Below are positions 44,447 through 52,421 of a stretch of 64,000 nucleotides of DNA, piece after piece. Position numbers and translations under genes: made by a program. The DNA comes from Brevibacterium sp. UCMA 11754 (GTDB taxonomy: Bacteria; Actinomycetota; Actinomycetes; Actinomycetales; Brevibacteriaceae). A model generated the notes under the pieces. That model was not told the origin of the DNA. It ran no database searches and saw nothing but the letters and a program-made list of their open reading frames with translations. The DNA lies in NCBI RefSeq assembly GCF_021532275.1, contig NZ_JACBOT010000006.1, positions 124,001-188,000 of the forward strand, given 5' to 3'. Each line of letters starts with the position of its first letter. Position 1 is the first letter of the stretch.

Positions 44447-46147
44447 TTACTGATTCTTCTTCTTGCGACGCAGTACAGCGAAGAGGACGAATCCGCCGAC
44501 CGTCACGGCGACGAGAGCACCGAGACTGAAACCGACCGTGACACCGTGGACACCCTCACTGGCGGGTTCACCAGCCTTGGGCGAGGCGCCATCGGTGATC
44601 ACGACTTCGTCGGTCTTCTCGGGGGAGGGAGTGGACTTATCGGTGGGTTCATCGTCGGGGGCATCGTCGTCACCATCGACGAGGGTTGTCTCATCGCGTG
44701 GGGCCGGGCGCTGATACTGGTCGTCGTCGCCCTGTCCGGTCGGCAGTTCGGGAACGTCGCGAGGAGTGGACGGGGCGTTGTCTTCGAGATTGGAATCATC
44801 GGCAATATCCGGCTGATCCTTGTCCTCGTCGTCTTTGCCCTTATCGCCCTTATCGTCGCTACCGTCTGAACCTGCTTTGGGTTCATCGCCTTTTCCGCCG
44901 TCAGCGCCAGCATCGTCGGCACTTCCGTCAGCGTCGGTGTCTGAGGATCCGGCATTGCTGTCACTATCGGCAGCCGGAGGCGGACCTTGTGCGTCTGCGG
45001 TCGCGTTATCGCCTGAAGCATTGGATTCGGCTTCCCGATCACCGTTAGCAGCAGTGGAGTCATTACCGCCACCGGTCGCGTCACCCCGATCGTCATGGTG
45101 GCTGTTGGCACCATCGGATGAGGCGTCGTCGTCGGCAGACGTGCCGCCTGCGTCGTTGGAGCCATCGGCTCCAGCGTCGGACGCTGCGTTGGAGTCGGCT
45201 CCATCGGCGGTGGCATTTCCGGTGTCGTCGTCGCCGTTGCTGTTTGCGGTCGCGTTCTTGTCGCCGGGTGGGGTAGTGCCTCCACCGTGGACATTGAACC
45301 AGCCGACCACCCACTCACCGTCGCTGTTCTTGACGAAATACTTGATCGTGACTGATCCCTCGAACGGCTTATCAGGAGTGAACGTCACTGAACCGTCGGG
45401 TAGCGTCACGAATGTGCCGTAGCCGTCGACCCTGACTGCAGGAGAGCGTTTGCCAGTCTTAGGGTCGACAAGACCAATAGATGTCTGGTCGTAGTCCTCG
45501 GGAGGAATGGCTGGCTTGACCGTCACAGAGTCCGAGTTGTCAGCGGGGTAATGGTGCTCCGAATCGGGCGGGGGAGCGGGTGCATCGGGATCCGGCTCTT
45601 CGCGGTCACCTGGATTCGTCGGGTCATAGGAATCTTCCTCGGGAGGCGCCGGGGAATCAGGCTCGTCACTCGGCTCATCGGTGGGTTCCTCGGTAGGTTC
45701 GTCGACGGGGACCTCGTTGTCGAGTGGACCCTTTGGATCTGTATCGTCTTTGGCAGCGGTGGGCACTTTGGCAGGTAGCGAAGGTGCGCCAGCGTCCGAC
45801 GGCTCGTCTGGCTTCTTCGCAATAGGAGGGTCGACTTTTGGCTGTTTGGAAACTGGCTGCTCTGGCTTCGGTGCAGGCTGGGTGTCAACCGTCTTGGGTG
45901 CAGGTTCGTCGGTGACCGGCTCTGGCTTCGGTGCAGGCTGGGTATCGACCTTTGTTGGAGTCTCAGATTCTGGTTCGGCGGACGGTTCCGCCTCTGGCTG
46001 CTGAGCAGGGGGAGTCTCTGCGGGCTGTTCTGTGCTTGGCTCATCGGCATGGGCCAATGAAGTCGCCAGAGTCGTCCCGGACGTTGCAAGCCCGACGGCC
46101 ACTGCGGCGGCCAGAACGCGCCTCTTGGCGGGTGTTGGCTGTGTCAT
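44447..46147 (-). CDS. long cell-surface protein with CshA-type Ig-like domain
   Basis: The 566-residue protein has a signal peptide (AAAVAVGLATSG... ending LAHA), then a Pro/Glu/Lys-rich stalk with the repeated unit TQPAPKPE. One beta-sandwich domain (about 215-285; YGTFVTLPDGSVTFTPDKPFEGSVTIKYFV) resembles CshA-type fibril repeats. A very acidic Asp/Gly/Ser/Asn low-complexity region (about 290-440) and a C-terminal membrane span (about 535-558) with a basic RRKKK tail complete it. The tail is sortase-like in layout but lacks a proper LPxTG. It may mediate mating-pair adhesion. It sits between the wall hydrolase and the single-pass protein, overlapping the latter by four bases. Confidence 0.75.
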   Translation of the reverse strand: MTQPTPAKRRVLAAAVAVGLATSGTTLATSLAHADEPSTEQPAETPPAQQPEAEPSAEPESETPTKVDTQPAPKPEPVTDEPAPKTVDTQPAPKPEQPVSKQPKVDPPIAKKPDEPSDAGAPSLPAKVPTAAKDDTDPKGPLDNEVPVDEPTEEPTDEPSDEPDSPAPPEEDSYDPTNPGDREEPDPDAPAPPPDSEHHYPADNSDSVTVKPAIPPEDYDQTSIGLVDPKTGKRSPAVRVDGYGTFVTLPDGSVTFTPDKPFEGSVTIKYFVKNSDGEWVVGWFNVHGGGTTPPGDKNATANSNGDDDTGNATADGADSNAASDAGADGSNDAGGTSADDDASSDGANSHHDDRGDATGGGNDSTAANGDREAESNASGDNATADAQGPPPAADSDSNAGSSDTDADGSADDAGADGGKGDEPKAGSDGSDDKGDKGKDDEDKDQPDIADDSNLEDNAPSTPRDVPELPTGQGDDDQYQRPAPRDETTLVDGDDDAPDDEPTDKSTPSPEKTDEVVITDGASPKAGEPASEGVHGVTVGFSLGALVAVTVGGFVLFAVLRRKKKNQ

Positions 46148-47925
46148 TTAGTTGAACCTTTCTCATTAGCGGTGACGACACCGTTGGAACCGCGCACGAG
46201 TGCGATGCCTTCGCTGGTGTAGCCGATGACACGATCTGGATCGGTGTAGGTGTGCTTGTTGAGGTAGTAGGTGCGTTCGGCTCCGGTTTCGGTGATTGCT
46301 GCGGCTCCGAGTGCGGTCGTGAAGACTCCCTCGGTGGATTGCGCGGCGACCGTTCCGTCGTCGAGATTGAATGCAGTGTTGCCGATGATTGCCGTCTCGA
46401 GACCACGACCAACTTTCCAGTCCATGTCGGTCGGTGATGCCTCAGATGCGCCGGAGACGGCACCGTCGTCGGCGAGGGAGTGGACAACGACGTAGTTGGT
46501 TCCATCGACTGACCATTCCGCGACGGCCAGACCGTGACCGGCATTGATATGGCGAACAAACGTTGCACCCTTTGTCGGTGTGGCCAGGGTGATCGTGGTT
46601 GCCGCGTCTTTGTTTTTCCCGAAGGGCACACTCACGAGTCGTGGTTTTCCAGACTCGACTTGGATGAGCGCGTGATCGTCAATGGCCACAGGAAGAAATT
46701 GGGGGTTGGTGGTGACCTTGACCGGGTCTTTCTCTCCGACTATGAGTGCTTCGATATCGCCGTCTTCGGTCGTGATCATCGGCGTTGTTCCGGTGACGTT
46801 GAGTTTCTGGTCTTTGCCGATCGGCCAGGTCTGAGTCTTGCCCTTTGCTGTGATGGCTGTGACCGTCTTGTCGGTTCGGGCTGCGATTGCCGGTGTGTCA
46901 TTGATGGTGAACTCTGCGGTGTATTTGATCGGGCCAGCGAGTTTCGCCTTTCCAATTTCGTCTCCGCTGTGGATGTTAGTTAGGACGAGCTCTCCGCTAT
47001 CGGGCGTGACGTAGGCGACCCCGGCATTGAACCAGCCGAGGGCTGAGGTCTTATCTGCTGGCAGTTCCCACAGTTGCTTGTCGTAGCCGTCGAGCAGTTC
47101 GGCGTCGGCGGGTTGAGCCACGGGTGCTGGTGTGAACCAGGTGGGTGAGGATGCGGGTTCGGGCTGGCGAGAGGATCCCATTTGCAGAAGACCCAGAATG
47201 AGGACGCCTACGAGGAAGACAGCGAGGGCAGTGATGATGATTGGGGCGCGTTTGGCCCACGCCGGATCGGAGAAGCTGTTCTTTGTATTGGTCTGTGCGC
47301 GGGATGTCGACTTTTTCGTGGTGGCGGGTTTGATCGTGGCCCACTTGGCCTTGGCACGGGAGAGGAGGCGACCGATCCGTGTGGGGGTGTGAGGCTTGCT
47401 TGTGGGCTTGGGCGGCAGCTCGGGGACGGTGGAGAGTCCGACGGTGTCGTCGAAACTCTCCGGCTCGAGGACCAGCGCACGGAAACCAGGGAGTGCGGAG
47501 GTCAGTTCGAAGGAGTCGACGTTGCGGTTGGCCAATGACTGGGCAGCGGCCACGACGGTCGCCAAGGAGGATTTCGCGGCGATAGAGCCCTCTCCTGGAG
47601 TGATGATCGAGAAGTTGTGGAACTCGATTTGATATGTCGTGGGGGTCGCTTCGTTCGGGTCGAGGAATTCGAGGTCGGTTGGCGTGACTCGCCACCGACC
47701 GGCTCGGAAGCAGACTGTGTCTTTTGCATGGATGGGAGCCAGCTCGATGATCGGTTGCCGGTTGTGGTGGCGTCGCCGGATGACGGCCAGAGCTGCATCG
47801 AGGGTGGGTTTGGACACGGAGACATTCGACCGGTCTTTGAGTGTGACCTCGGCGGTGACGATCAGCCCGTTTGGGGCTGTCTCACCGACTTCGATGTCTG
47901 GGGTCGTATCTGTGGTGTCGTGCAT
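46144..47925 (-). CDS. single-pass membrane protein with beta-propeller-like outer domain, unknown family
   Basis: The 593-residue protein has a soluble N-terminal part (about 1-225), one membrane span (about 232-252; IIITALAVFLVGVLILGLL), and an outer part (about 270-593) made of repeated beta-strand units (YVTPDSGELVLTN, KTVTAITAKGKTQTWPI, GEDPVKVTT-like), suggesting a propeller or stacked beta fold. No enzyme motif is seen. The coupled surface-protein gene suggests joint export or function at the cell surface during contact. Confidence 0.65.
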   Translation of the reverse strand: MHDTTDTTPDIEVGETAPNGLIVTAEVTLKDRSNVSVSKPTLDAALAVIRRRHHNRQPIIELAPIHAKDTVCFRAGRWRVTPTDLEFLDPNEATPTTYQIEFHNFSIITPGEGSIAAKSSLATVVAAAQSLANRNVDSFELTSALPGFRALVLEPESFDDTVGLSTVPELPPKPTSKPHTPTRIGRLLSRAKAKWATIKPATTKKSTSRAQTNTKNSFSDPAWAKRAPIIITALAVFLVGVLILGLLQMGSSRQPEPASSPTWFTPAPVAQPADAELLDGYDKQLWELPADKTSALGWFNAGVAYVTPDSGELVLTNIHSGDEIGKAKLAGPIKYTAEFTINDTPAIAARTDKTVTAITAKGKTQTWPIGKDQKLNVTGTTPMITTEDGDIEALIVGEKDPVKVTTNPQFLPVAIDDHALIQVESGKPRLVSVPFGKNKDAATTITLATPTKGATFVRHINAGHGLAVAEWSVDGTNYVVVHSLADDGAVSGASEASPTDMDWKVGRGLETAIIGNTAFNLDDGTVAAQSTEGVFTTALGAAAITETGAERTYYLNKHTYTDPDRVIGYTSEGIALVRGSNGVVTANEKGSTK

Positions 47926-48020
47926 GTTTCTCCGCCTTGAGGGAAATCCTGGTTTCAGGTGTTGTTCCCCGAAAACTCGGGCGAATGTTTGTCAAGGAGG
48001 TCGGTCGTTTGCACATGATT

Positions 48021-48048
48021 ACGGCTCCACACTCATGTGTGGAGCCGT
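48021..48048 (-). terminator. hairpin after the YibE/F-like gene
   Basis: A perfect 12-bp stem (ACGGCTCCACAC / GTGTGGAGCCGT) with TCAT loop begins 16 bases past the stop of the leftward gene at 48065. It lacks a clear U-tract but its position suits termination before the next leftward gene at 47925. Confidence 0.6.
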
Positions 48049-48064
48049 CAGTGGGAGTGGAGGG

Positions 48065-49201
48065 TCAGTGTGTATGAAGCGGTGTCGGACTTGGCTGTGT
48101 GGGGATCCGGGAGAGAAAAAGCGCGAATGCGGTGGTGGCGGGCATGGTGACGAAGATTCCGATGATGCCTGCGAGCATTTGAGTGAGAGTCGTGGCCACG
48201 GTGTCTGTTTGGAGGAACGCGGACAGAGGCTGATTGTAGGTATGGGCGAGGACAAATGCTGCGAGGCCGGCGCCGACGACTGAGAAGCTGATCGTGTAGA
48301 TCGCTGAGGCGGAATGGTCTCGTCCGACGGCGAGAGCTGTGGGCAGAATTGCTCGCCAGGTCGGGGGAGTACCTGGGGTGGTGTGGGAGAAGACGGTGGC
48401 GGCTTGGGCTGCGGCAATGTCGTTGAGGATGCCGACGAGCGCGATCAGCAGAGCGGCAAGTGATAGGGCTGAGAGGTCGATTTCGAGACTGGTGTAGGTC
48501 AGTGCAGATGCGGATTCGTCGGCTGGACCTAATTCGAGCCAGGTCGCGAGCAGAGTGCCTGCGAGCATGGCAGTGGCGGCACCGCACATGGTTCCGCCCC
48601 AGGCGGCGAGGGTCTTCGTCGATAGTCCGTGGGTGAAGAACAGCACGCCGGTGAGGACGAGGACGATGCTGATGGCGGTGTAGAGCAGCGGGGATCCGCC
48701 TGCTGCAATTCCGCCGATGAGGAATGCCCAGATGAACAGTGCTGAGGCCAGAAGAGAGGCGATGGCTCGGATTCCTTTGCCTCCGACGACCAGGAGCACG
48801 AGTGCGATGATGATGATCGTGAAAATGGTGAGCTTCAATGCGCGGTCATGGGAGTGGAACGTGTAGACAGTTTCGGCGTCGTCGGATTCGGAGGCGTACA
48901 GGATTGATCGATCGCCGTTGTCCACGTGGGATAGCCACGCGTCTCGGAAAAGCATGACGTTGACCTGCTGCCCGGTGCTCAGGGTCCCGGTGGCGTCTCC
49001 GCATGGGACTTCGTCGGTGACGTTCTCGCAGTCGGTGTAGGACACTTCAGTCAGGACGGCGCTCGGGTAAGAAGTTTCTGTGGTGTTGCTGGGGTTTGGC
49101 CACAGGGCAATGGTGAGAGGAATGAGGGCCACAGCAATGACCACGACAACCGCTGTGGCGAGGCGGGTGCCGTGGTCGAGGCGGGTAAGGAGTGTTCTCA
49201 T
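48065..49201 (-). CDS. YibE/F-like multipass membrane protein
   Basis: The 378-residue protein starts at ATG 49201, overlapping the stop of the glutaredoxin-like gene (ATGA). It has one N-terminal span, an outer domain of about 100 residues with two Cys (YTDCENVTDEVPCGD) and then about seven membrane segments with GILNDIAAAQAAT and VGRDHSASAIYT, the conserved core of the YibE/F family. The family is found in many Firmicutes and Actinobacteria, with unknown function. The coupling to a CxxC protein hints at thiol chemistry on the outer Cys pair. Confidence 0.82.
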   Translation of the reverse strand: MRTLLTRLDHGTRLATAVVVVIAVALIPLTIALWPNPSNTTETSYPSAVLTEVSYTDCENVTDEVPCGDATGTLSTGQQVNVMLFRDAWLSHVDNGDRSILYASESDDAETVYTFHSHDRALKLTIFTIIIIALVLLVVGGKGIRAIASLLASALFIWAFLIGGIAAGGSPLLYTAISIVLVLTGVLFFTHGLSTKTLAAWGGTMCGAATAMLAGTLLATWLELGPADESASALTYTSLEIDLSALSLAALLIALVGILNDIAAAQAATVFSHTTPGTPPTWRAILPTALAVGRDHSASAIYTISFSVVGAGLAAFVLAHTYNQPLSAFLQTDTVATTLTQMLAGIIGIFVTMPATTAFALFLSRIPTQPSPTPLHTH

Positions 49202-49497
49202 GCGCTCAGGTCTTGGGCGTGACTGGGCGGTTGGACGGCCGGTGTTGGTGTTGCGGTTCTTTCCACTGCAATGGCTTCGGCAATCTTGTCGGGCCGGAGA
49301 CCTGACCACGAGTCGGTCGGGGTCTCGACGTAGGGTGCTTCTCGGTGGCCGGCGGCTTTGATTTCCTTGAGCTTGTCGAGATTTTCAGGGGCGGAGAGGT
49401 CCTTGACGTTCGGCGAGTAGCCAGCACCTTTAAAGAAGCTGATCGTGCTTTCACACTTGCCACATTGCGGGGCCGCCCACACGGTGATGTTGGACAT
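49198..49497 (-). CDS. glutaredoxin/NrdH-like thioredoxin-fold protein
   Basis: I start at ATG 49497, which follows GAGGAGG; 99 residues. The N-terminus reads ITVWAAPQCGKCESTISFF, with the CxxC active site at residues 11-14, then YSPNVKDLSAPENLDKLKEI and the cis-Pro APYVET, all typical of glutaredoxin/NrdH proteins. NrdH gives electrons to class Ib ribonucleotide reductase, but no nrd genes are near. It is coupled to the YibE/F gene. Confidence 0.85.
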   Translation of the reverse strand: MSNITVWAAPQCGKCESTISFFKGAGYSPNVKDLSAPENLDKLKEIKAAGHREAPYVETPTDSWSGLRPDKIAEAIAVERTATPTPAVQPPSHAQDLSA

Positions 49498-49543
49498 TGG
49501 TTCCTCCTCGGTTCGGGTGGTCATGGTGTTCACCTCGGGTGGG

Positions 49544-50125
49544 TCATTCTGGTTCGTTGGGATTCCAGTCGTGGGGGTTCTCAGCTACGACGTGATCGCT
49601 CTTATCGCGTTTGGCTTCCTGCTCAGCACCGTCAATGACGAGGGTGTAGAACTCTTCCTGGCCGTAATCGTTGTCCTTGCGGATTCGGTAGGACAACGTA
49701 TTGGCCCACCACCCGGCCCAGGTCAGCGCCTGCGCTGCGCCGAGAACGTCGTCGCGGTTGTCCGGGTATTCCGTATCCCCACCAAGGAGGGTCGAGAGAA
49801 CGGTGTATCGGTCACGTCGTGCACTGTCGACGAGTCCGGACGAGACCATGCGGTCTGTGCCTTCGAGCGAGGGAAGGTCATGCTCGGTTTCGAAGGCTTC
49901 AGTGTCGAGCATGAGCTGATTGAGGAAACTCTTTGTGTCGGCAGTCCGTTGCTCTTTGAAGCACTTGGGGCAGATCATTCCGTTCTGATCTTTGCCTGCT
50001 TTGGTGGCGTAGAAGTCAGACCTAGCAGCCTGTGCTCGCCTCGATGGTGGCACCTTCGAGAGATCGGTGCTGGCGGTATGGCCGCATTTGTATTTGACGG
50101 GGTAGTGAGTGGGAATCTTGCTCAT
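49544..50125 (-). CDS. hypothetical protein with N-terminal zinc ribbon
   Basis: I start at ATG 50125; 193 residues. A CGH...CPKC arrangement (YKCGHTAST at about 14-18, ICPKCFKE at about 51-57) suggests a zinc ribbon, followed by a helical region (TWAGWWANTLSYRIR) with no known motif. It lies directly after the integrase gene in the leftward direction and may regulate or assist element maintenance. The family is not recognised. Confidence 0.6.
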   Translation of the reverse strand: MSKIPTHYPVKYKCGHTASTDLSKVPPSRRAQAARSDFYATKAGKDQNGMICPKCFKEQRTADTKSFLNQLMLDTEAFETEHDLPSLEGTDRMVSSGLVDSARRDRYTVLSTLLGGDTEYPDNRDDVLGAAQALTWAGWWANTLSYRIRKDNDYGQEEFYTLVIDGAEQEAKRDKSDHVVAENPHDWNPNEPE

Positions 50126-50225
50126 CACGGTTCCTTTGTCTCGTTGTGGACTTGTGCACGAAGTTCGGGCACACGCGATGTCGGTGTTTGTCGCGGGTAT
50201 AAGAGGGGTCTCGCTACGCTCGTGA

Positions 50226-51122
50226 TTAGGAGATTGCTTGTCGCCGGAGAGCTTGGATCTTGTCGCGGTGGCCAGCCGGTTCTGGCAGGTCGTCGACCAG
50301 CTTCCTTAAACGGCTGCTGGAAGCTTTGGTGTAGATCTGGGTCGTAGCGACCGAAGCGTGGCCGAGGAGGTCACGGAGACCCATGAGGTCGGGGTTGAGC
50401 TCGAGGGCGTCAACGCCGAATTTGTGTCGCAGGGAGTGGGCATTCCTCCCCGGTTGAAAGCCGAGCAGATGCCGGATTCGTCGTCCGATTGATCGGGGCA
50501 GCATGTGACCTGAAGGGTTCTGGTCGGAAGGGAAAAAGTATCCGGCGGGGAATTGGGGTAACAGGTCTTGCATGAGGGGGTGGAGGGGGACAAGGCGTTG
50601 TTTGTTTCCCTTGCCGAGGACCCTAAGTTCTTTGGTCGGGAGCATGACGTCGTCGGAGTGTGCGCGGGAGATCTCACCGGCTCTCATTCCTTGGAGTTCT
50701 CCGAAGAGGATCATGAGGACATCAATGGGTCGGGTTGCTCGCTCGAGCGCTCTGTGAATGTCGTCGATGGGGCAGGGGTTTGGGATGCCGATGCTGTTGC
50801 GCATCTTGGGGAGTTTACGGGCGGGGTTCTTCTTGATCTTGCCGATGGTCTCGGCCCACTCGTAGAAGACGCTGAGAGTGGACCGAGCTGAGCGTTTTGT
50901 CGAGATCGCTGGTCCTACGTCTTTGGAGAGCCATGTGTGGAAGTCGACGAGAGTGAGCTTGAGGACTGATTTGTGGTTGGTGGTGTCTTGGGTCCAGAGC
51001 ATCAGCCGTTGAAGATAGTACCCGCGCAGTTCGACGGTGTGTGGGGAGCGGTAGTTAGAGAGGGACGTGGTGAAGGAGTCGTGAAGTGCCTGGTGGGGCT
51101 TTGACAGATCGCGGGCGGACAT
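50226..51122 (-). CDS. tyrosine recombinase (integrase) of the element
   Basis: The 298-residue protein has an N-terminal SAM-like DNA-binding domain (about 10-110) and a catalytic domain with the first Arg in GMRAGEI (about 146), the Lys strand LGKGNKQR, the box HSLRHKF (about 230) and the Tyr in TTQIYTKAS (about 263). Phage-type/XerD-like integrases of this kind insert elements in tRNA 3' ends. It sits about 0.8 kb from the tRNA-Arg fragment. The catalytic set is complete. Confidence 0.9.
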   Translation of the reverse strand: MSARDLSKPHQALHDSFTTSLSNYRSPHTVELRGYYLQRLMLWTQDTTNHKSVLKLTLVDFHTWLSKDVGPAISTKRSARSTLSVFYEWAETIGKIKKNPARKLPKMRNSIGIPNPCPIDDIHRALERATRPIDVLMILFGELQGMRAGEISRAHSDDVMLPTKELRVLGKGNKQRLVPLHPLMQDLLPQFPAGYFFPSDQNPSGHMLPRSIGRRIRHLLGFQPGRNAHSLRHKFGVDALELNPDLMGLRDLLGHASVATTQIYTKASSSRLRKLVDDLPEPAGHRDKIQALRRQAIS

Positions 51123-51184
51123 GGAATCTCACTTTCGATTAGGGGAAGTGAGATTGTTTTTAGCATTAGCGACTAGCTGTCCTA

Positions 51185-51406
51185 CTACCGGGGTCGCGCA
51201 GACATGGCCCCGAAGATGAAGAAGCCTAGAGTGCCGCCGATCGCTGCGAGCCAGAGCGGACCGGAAGACTCGACCAAGAAAATCTGAAGGAAGGAGGCGA
51301 CAGCTAGTGCAGCGCAGGCGAAGAACGCGAGCCTGACGGCTATTCCGAGGATTCCGATAAGCAGAAATCCGGCGAGTACTAGCGCCACTATGACTCCGAT
51401 GTCCAT
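51185..51406 (-). CDS. small membrane protein
   Basis: The 73-residue protein has three hydrophobic segments (VIVALVLAGFLLIGILGIAV; FFACAALAVASFLQIFLV; WLAAIGGTLGFFIFGAM) and a basic end. AAGGAGAC precedes the ATG. No family is recognised. It lies between the integrase and the border genes. Confidence 0.7.
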   Translation of the reverse strand: MDIGVIVALVLAGFLLIGILGIAVRLAFFACAALAVASFLQIFLVESSGPLWLAAIGGTLGFFIFGAMSARPR

Positions 51407-51474
51407 GTTCGCGTCTCCTTGCCTTTTGTGCTGGTACTAAGTGACATACGTTACTACTCGTCACTGACATGGCA

Positions 51475-51759
51475 CTATGCTCGCGCTACTACTGGAATAG
51501 CACCGAGGCTCCAGTCATCGTATTCGCGGGTCGGTGTTAGCCAGAGTCCGCGCTCTCCGAGCACTGTTCGAGCTCCTCGCCTGGCGGTTGGGTCTCCGGT
51601 GATTCGAACGTCCATCTCCTCAACGTACTGGCCCTCGTGCATACCGCTGGTGTGCGTACCTGACCTGTCGATGAGAGCGAAAGTCAAGGCTGAGTAATCG
51701 ATTCCGGCCCGAGTGAGCATCGATCGTACCGAGCCGACCGTGAGATGTTTGGCCGTCAT
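51475..51759 (-). CDS. small hypothetical protein
   Basis: 94 residues, soluble, with a helical start (HLTVGSVRSMLTRAGIDYSAL) and strand-rich rest (VEEMDVRITGDP, GLWLTPTREYDDW). Its ATG overlaps the stop of the preceding partial frame by ATGA, which argues that both are real and co-translated. No family recognised. Confidence 0.6.
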   Translation of the reverse strand: MTAKHLTVGSVRSMLTRAGIDYSALTFALIDRSGTHTSGMHEGQYVEEMDVRITGDPTARRGARTVLGERGLWLTPTREYDDWSLGAIPVVARA

Positions 51760-51890
51760 CGTCCGACCCCTTCGGCGAGCAGATCGACAAGAGCCTTACT
51801 CCAGGCGGCAGCGAGTAGTTGTCCACCAGCGAGCGGAATATGATCACCGATTAGTTGGGCGAAAGCAGCCTCTGTGGTGAATCCTCTAAT
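51756..51890 (-). pseudogene. 3' part of a gene cut at the attachment site
   Basis: A frame ending FAQLIGDHIPLAGGQ...LAEGVGR is coupled to the next gene but has no start codon: going upstream it runs into the tRNA fragment and terminator. The 5' part was probably at the other end of the element and would be rejoined when the element circularises. Confidence 0.45.
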
Positions 51891-51926
51891 CGTGAGGTCG
51901 GGGGATCGAGCCCCCCTCCCGCTACA
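51885..51926 (+). other. 3' half of tRNA-Arg(UCU): probable attachment site (attR)
   Basis: From the anticodon onward the sequence fits a tRNA: TCT anticodon and AA (51885-51889), stem TCGTG, variable AGGTC, T-stem GGGGG (51900-51904), T-loop ATCGAGC, T-stem CCCCC, acceptor strand TCCCGCT and discriminator A (51924). The 5' half (D-arm and AGCGGGA acceptor) is absent upstream. An element integrated into the tRNA 3' end leaves exactly this half at one border. The T-loop starts with A rather than the usual T, a small doubt. Confidence 0.65.
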
Positions 51927-51931
51927 CTGAC

Positions 51932-51966
51932 AGAAGAACCTCCACCTGCAGGGTGGGGGTTCTTCT
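51932..51966 (+). terminator. strong hairpin, terminator of the tRNA
   Basis: A 15-bp stem (with one T-G pair) and a 5-base loop: AGAAGAACCTCCACC (51932-51946) against GGTGGGGGTTCTTCT (51952-51966). It ends in TTCTTCT, suitable for termination on the plus strand. It directly follows the tRNA fragment, as expected for a tRNA gene. Confidence 0.8.
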
Positions 51967-51976
51967 GATTCACCGC

Positions 51977-52219
51977 TCACTCGTGCGGCTGCGCAATGAC
52001 GTCCTCTGGTGCGAATTCCGCCGCGAACTTCCGAAATGTGCTGCACAGGGCCCAGTAGATGGCTGCGGATACCGGGGCAACCAAGATGACCTGCCACCAT
52101 GACAGATCTTGTGAGCCCCAGCCGAGAAGTTTGAAGCAGGAGTGGACGCACAGGACGAGGATCATCAGGGTGATCGCTTCGCGTCGGTTGCGACGGCGTT
52201 CGGAGGTTGACTCCTTCAT
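51977..52219 (-). CDS. small membrane protein
   Basis: I take ATG 52219 (80 residues); a TTG at 52312 is in frame but has no clear Shine-Dalgarno sequence. A basic N-terminus (SERRRNRREA) is followed by two hydrophobic segments (ITLMILVLCVHSCFKLLG; WWQVILVAPVSAAIYWAL). No family recognised. It is the first chromosomal gene beyond the element border. Confidence 0.5.
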   Translation of the reverse strand: MKESTSERRRNRREAITLMILVLCVHSCFKLLGWGSQDLSWWQVILVAPVSAAIYWALCSTFRKFAAEFAPEDVIAQPHE

Positions 52220-52421
52220 AAAAAACAAGGCTACCTGAATAATTGAATCTTCAGGGTGTTTGTTTTCGGTGGACCCGCGGTTGAGGGTGAAGTTAAGATG
52301 ATCGTTACTCAATTTGTTGACTAATGGAGCCTGTGATGAAAGACCACTTTCGACATCTGCACGGACCGCGGGATCTCGGTTGTCGGCCTTTGCGTAGTCG
52401 AGTCCAGATGGCGGCGACCCT

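Larger units (their letters stand above)
31788..51926. mobile_element. integrated conjugative/mobilisable element (right part; left end not defined)
   Basis: The block carries a relaxase, a tyrosine integrase close to one end, surface and wall-hydrolase genes of transfer type, Abi and AbiE defence genes, and a tRNA-Arg 3' half at its right border. The start given is only the first element-type gene. Since no second copy of the border was seen, the true left end may be before the window. Confidence 0.6.

Noticed and set aside
44718..44780. LPTGQG in the surface protein as a sortase signal
   Set aside because: It lies about 95 residues before the membrane span and is not followed by the usual hydrophobic tail, so it is not a proper LPxTG sorting site.
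49198..49497. nrdHIEF ribonucleotide-reductase operon
   Set aside because: Only an NrdH-like protein is present; the next genes encode a YibE/F protein and a zinc-ribbon protein, with no nrdI, nrdE or nrdF.
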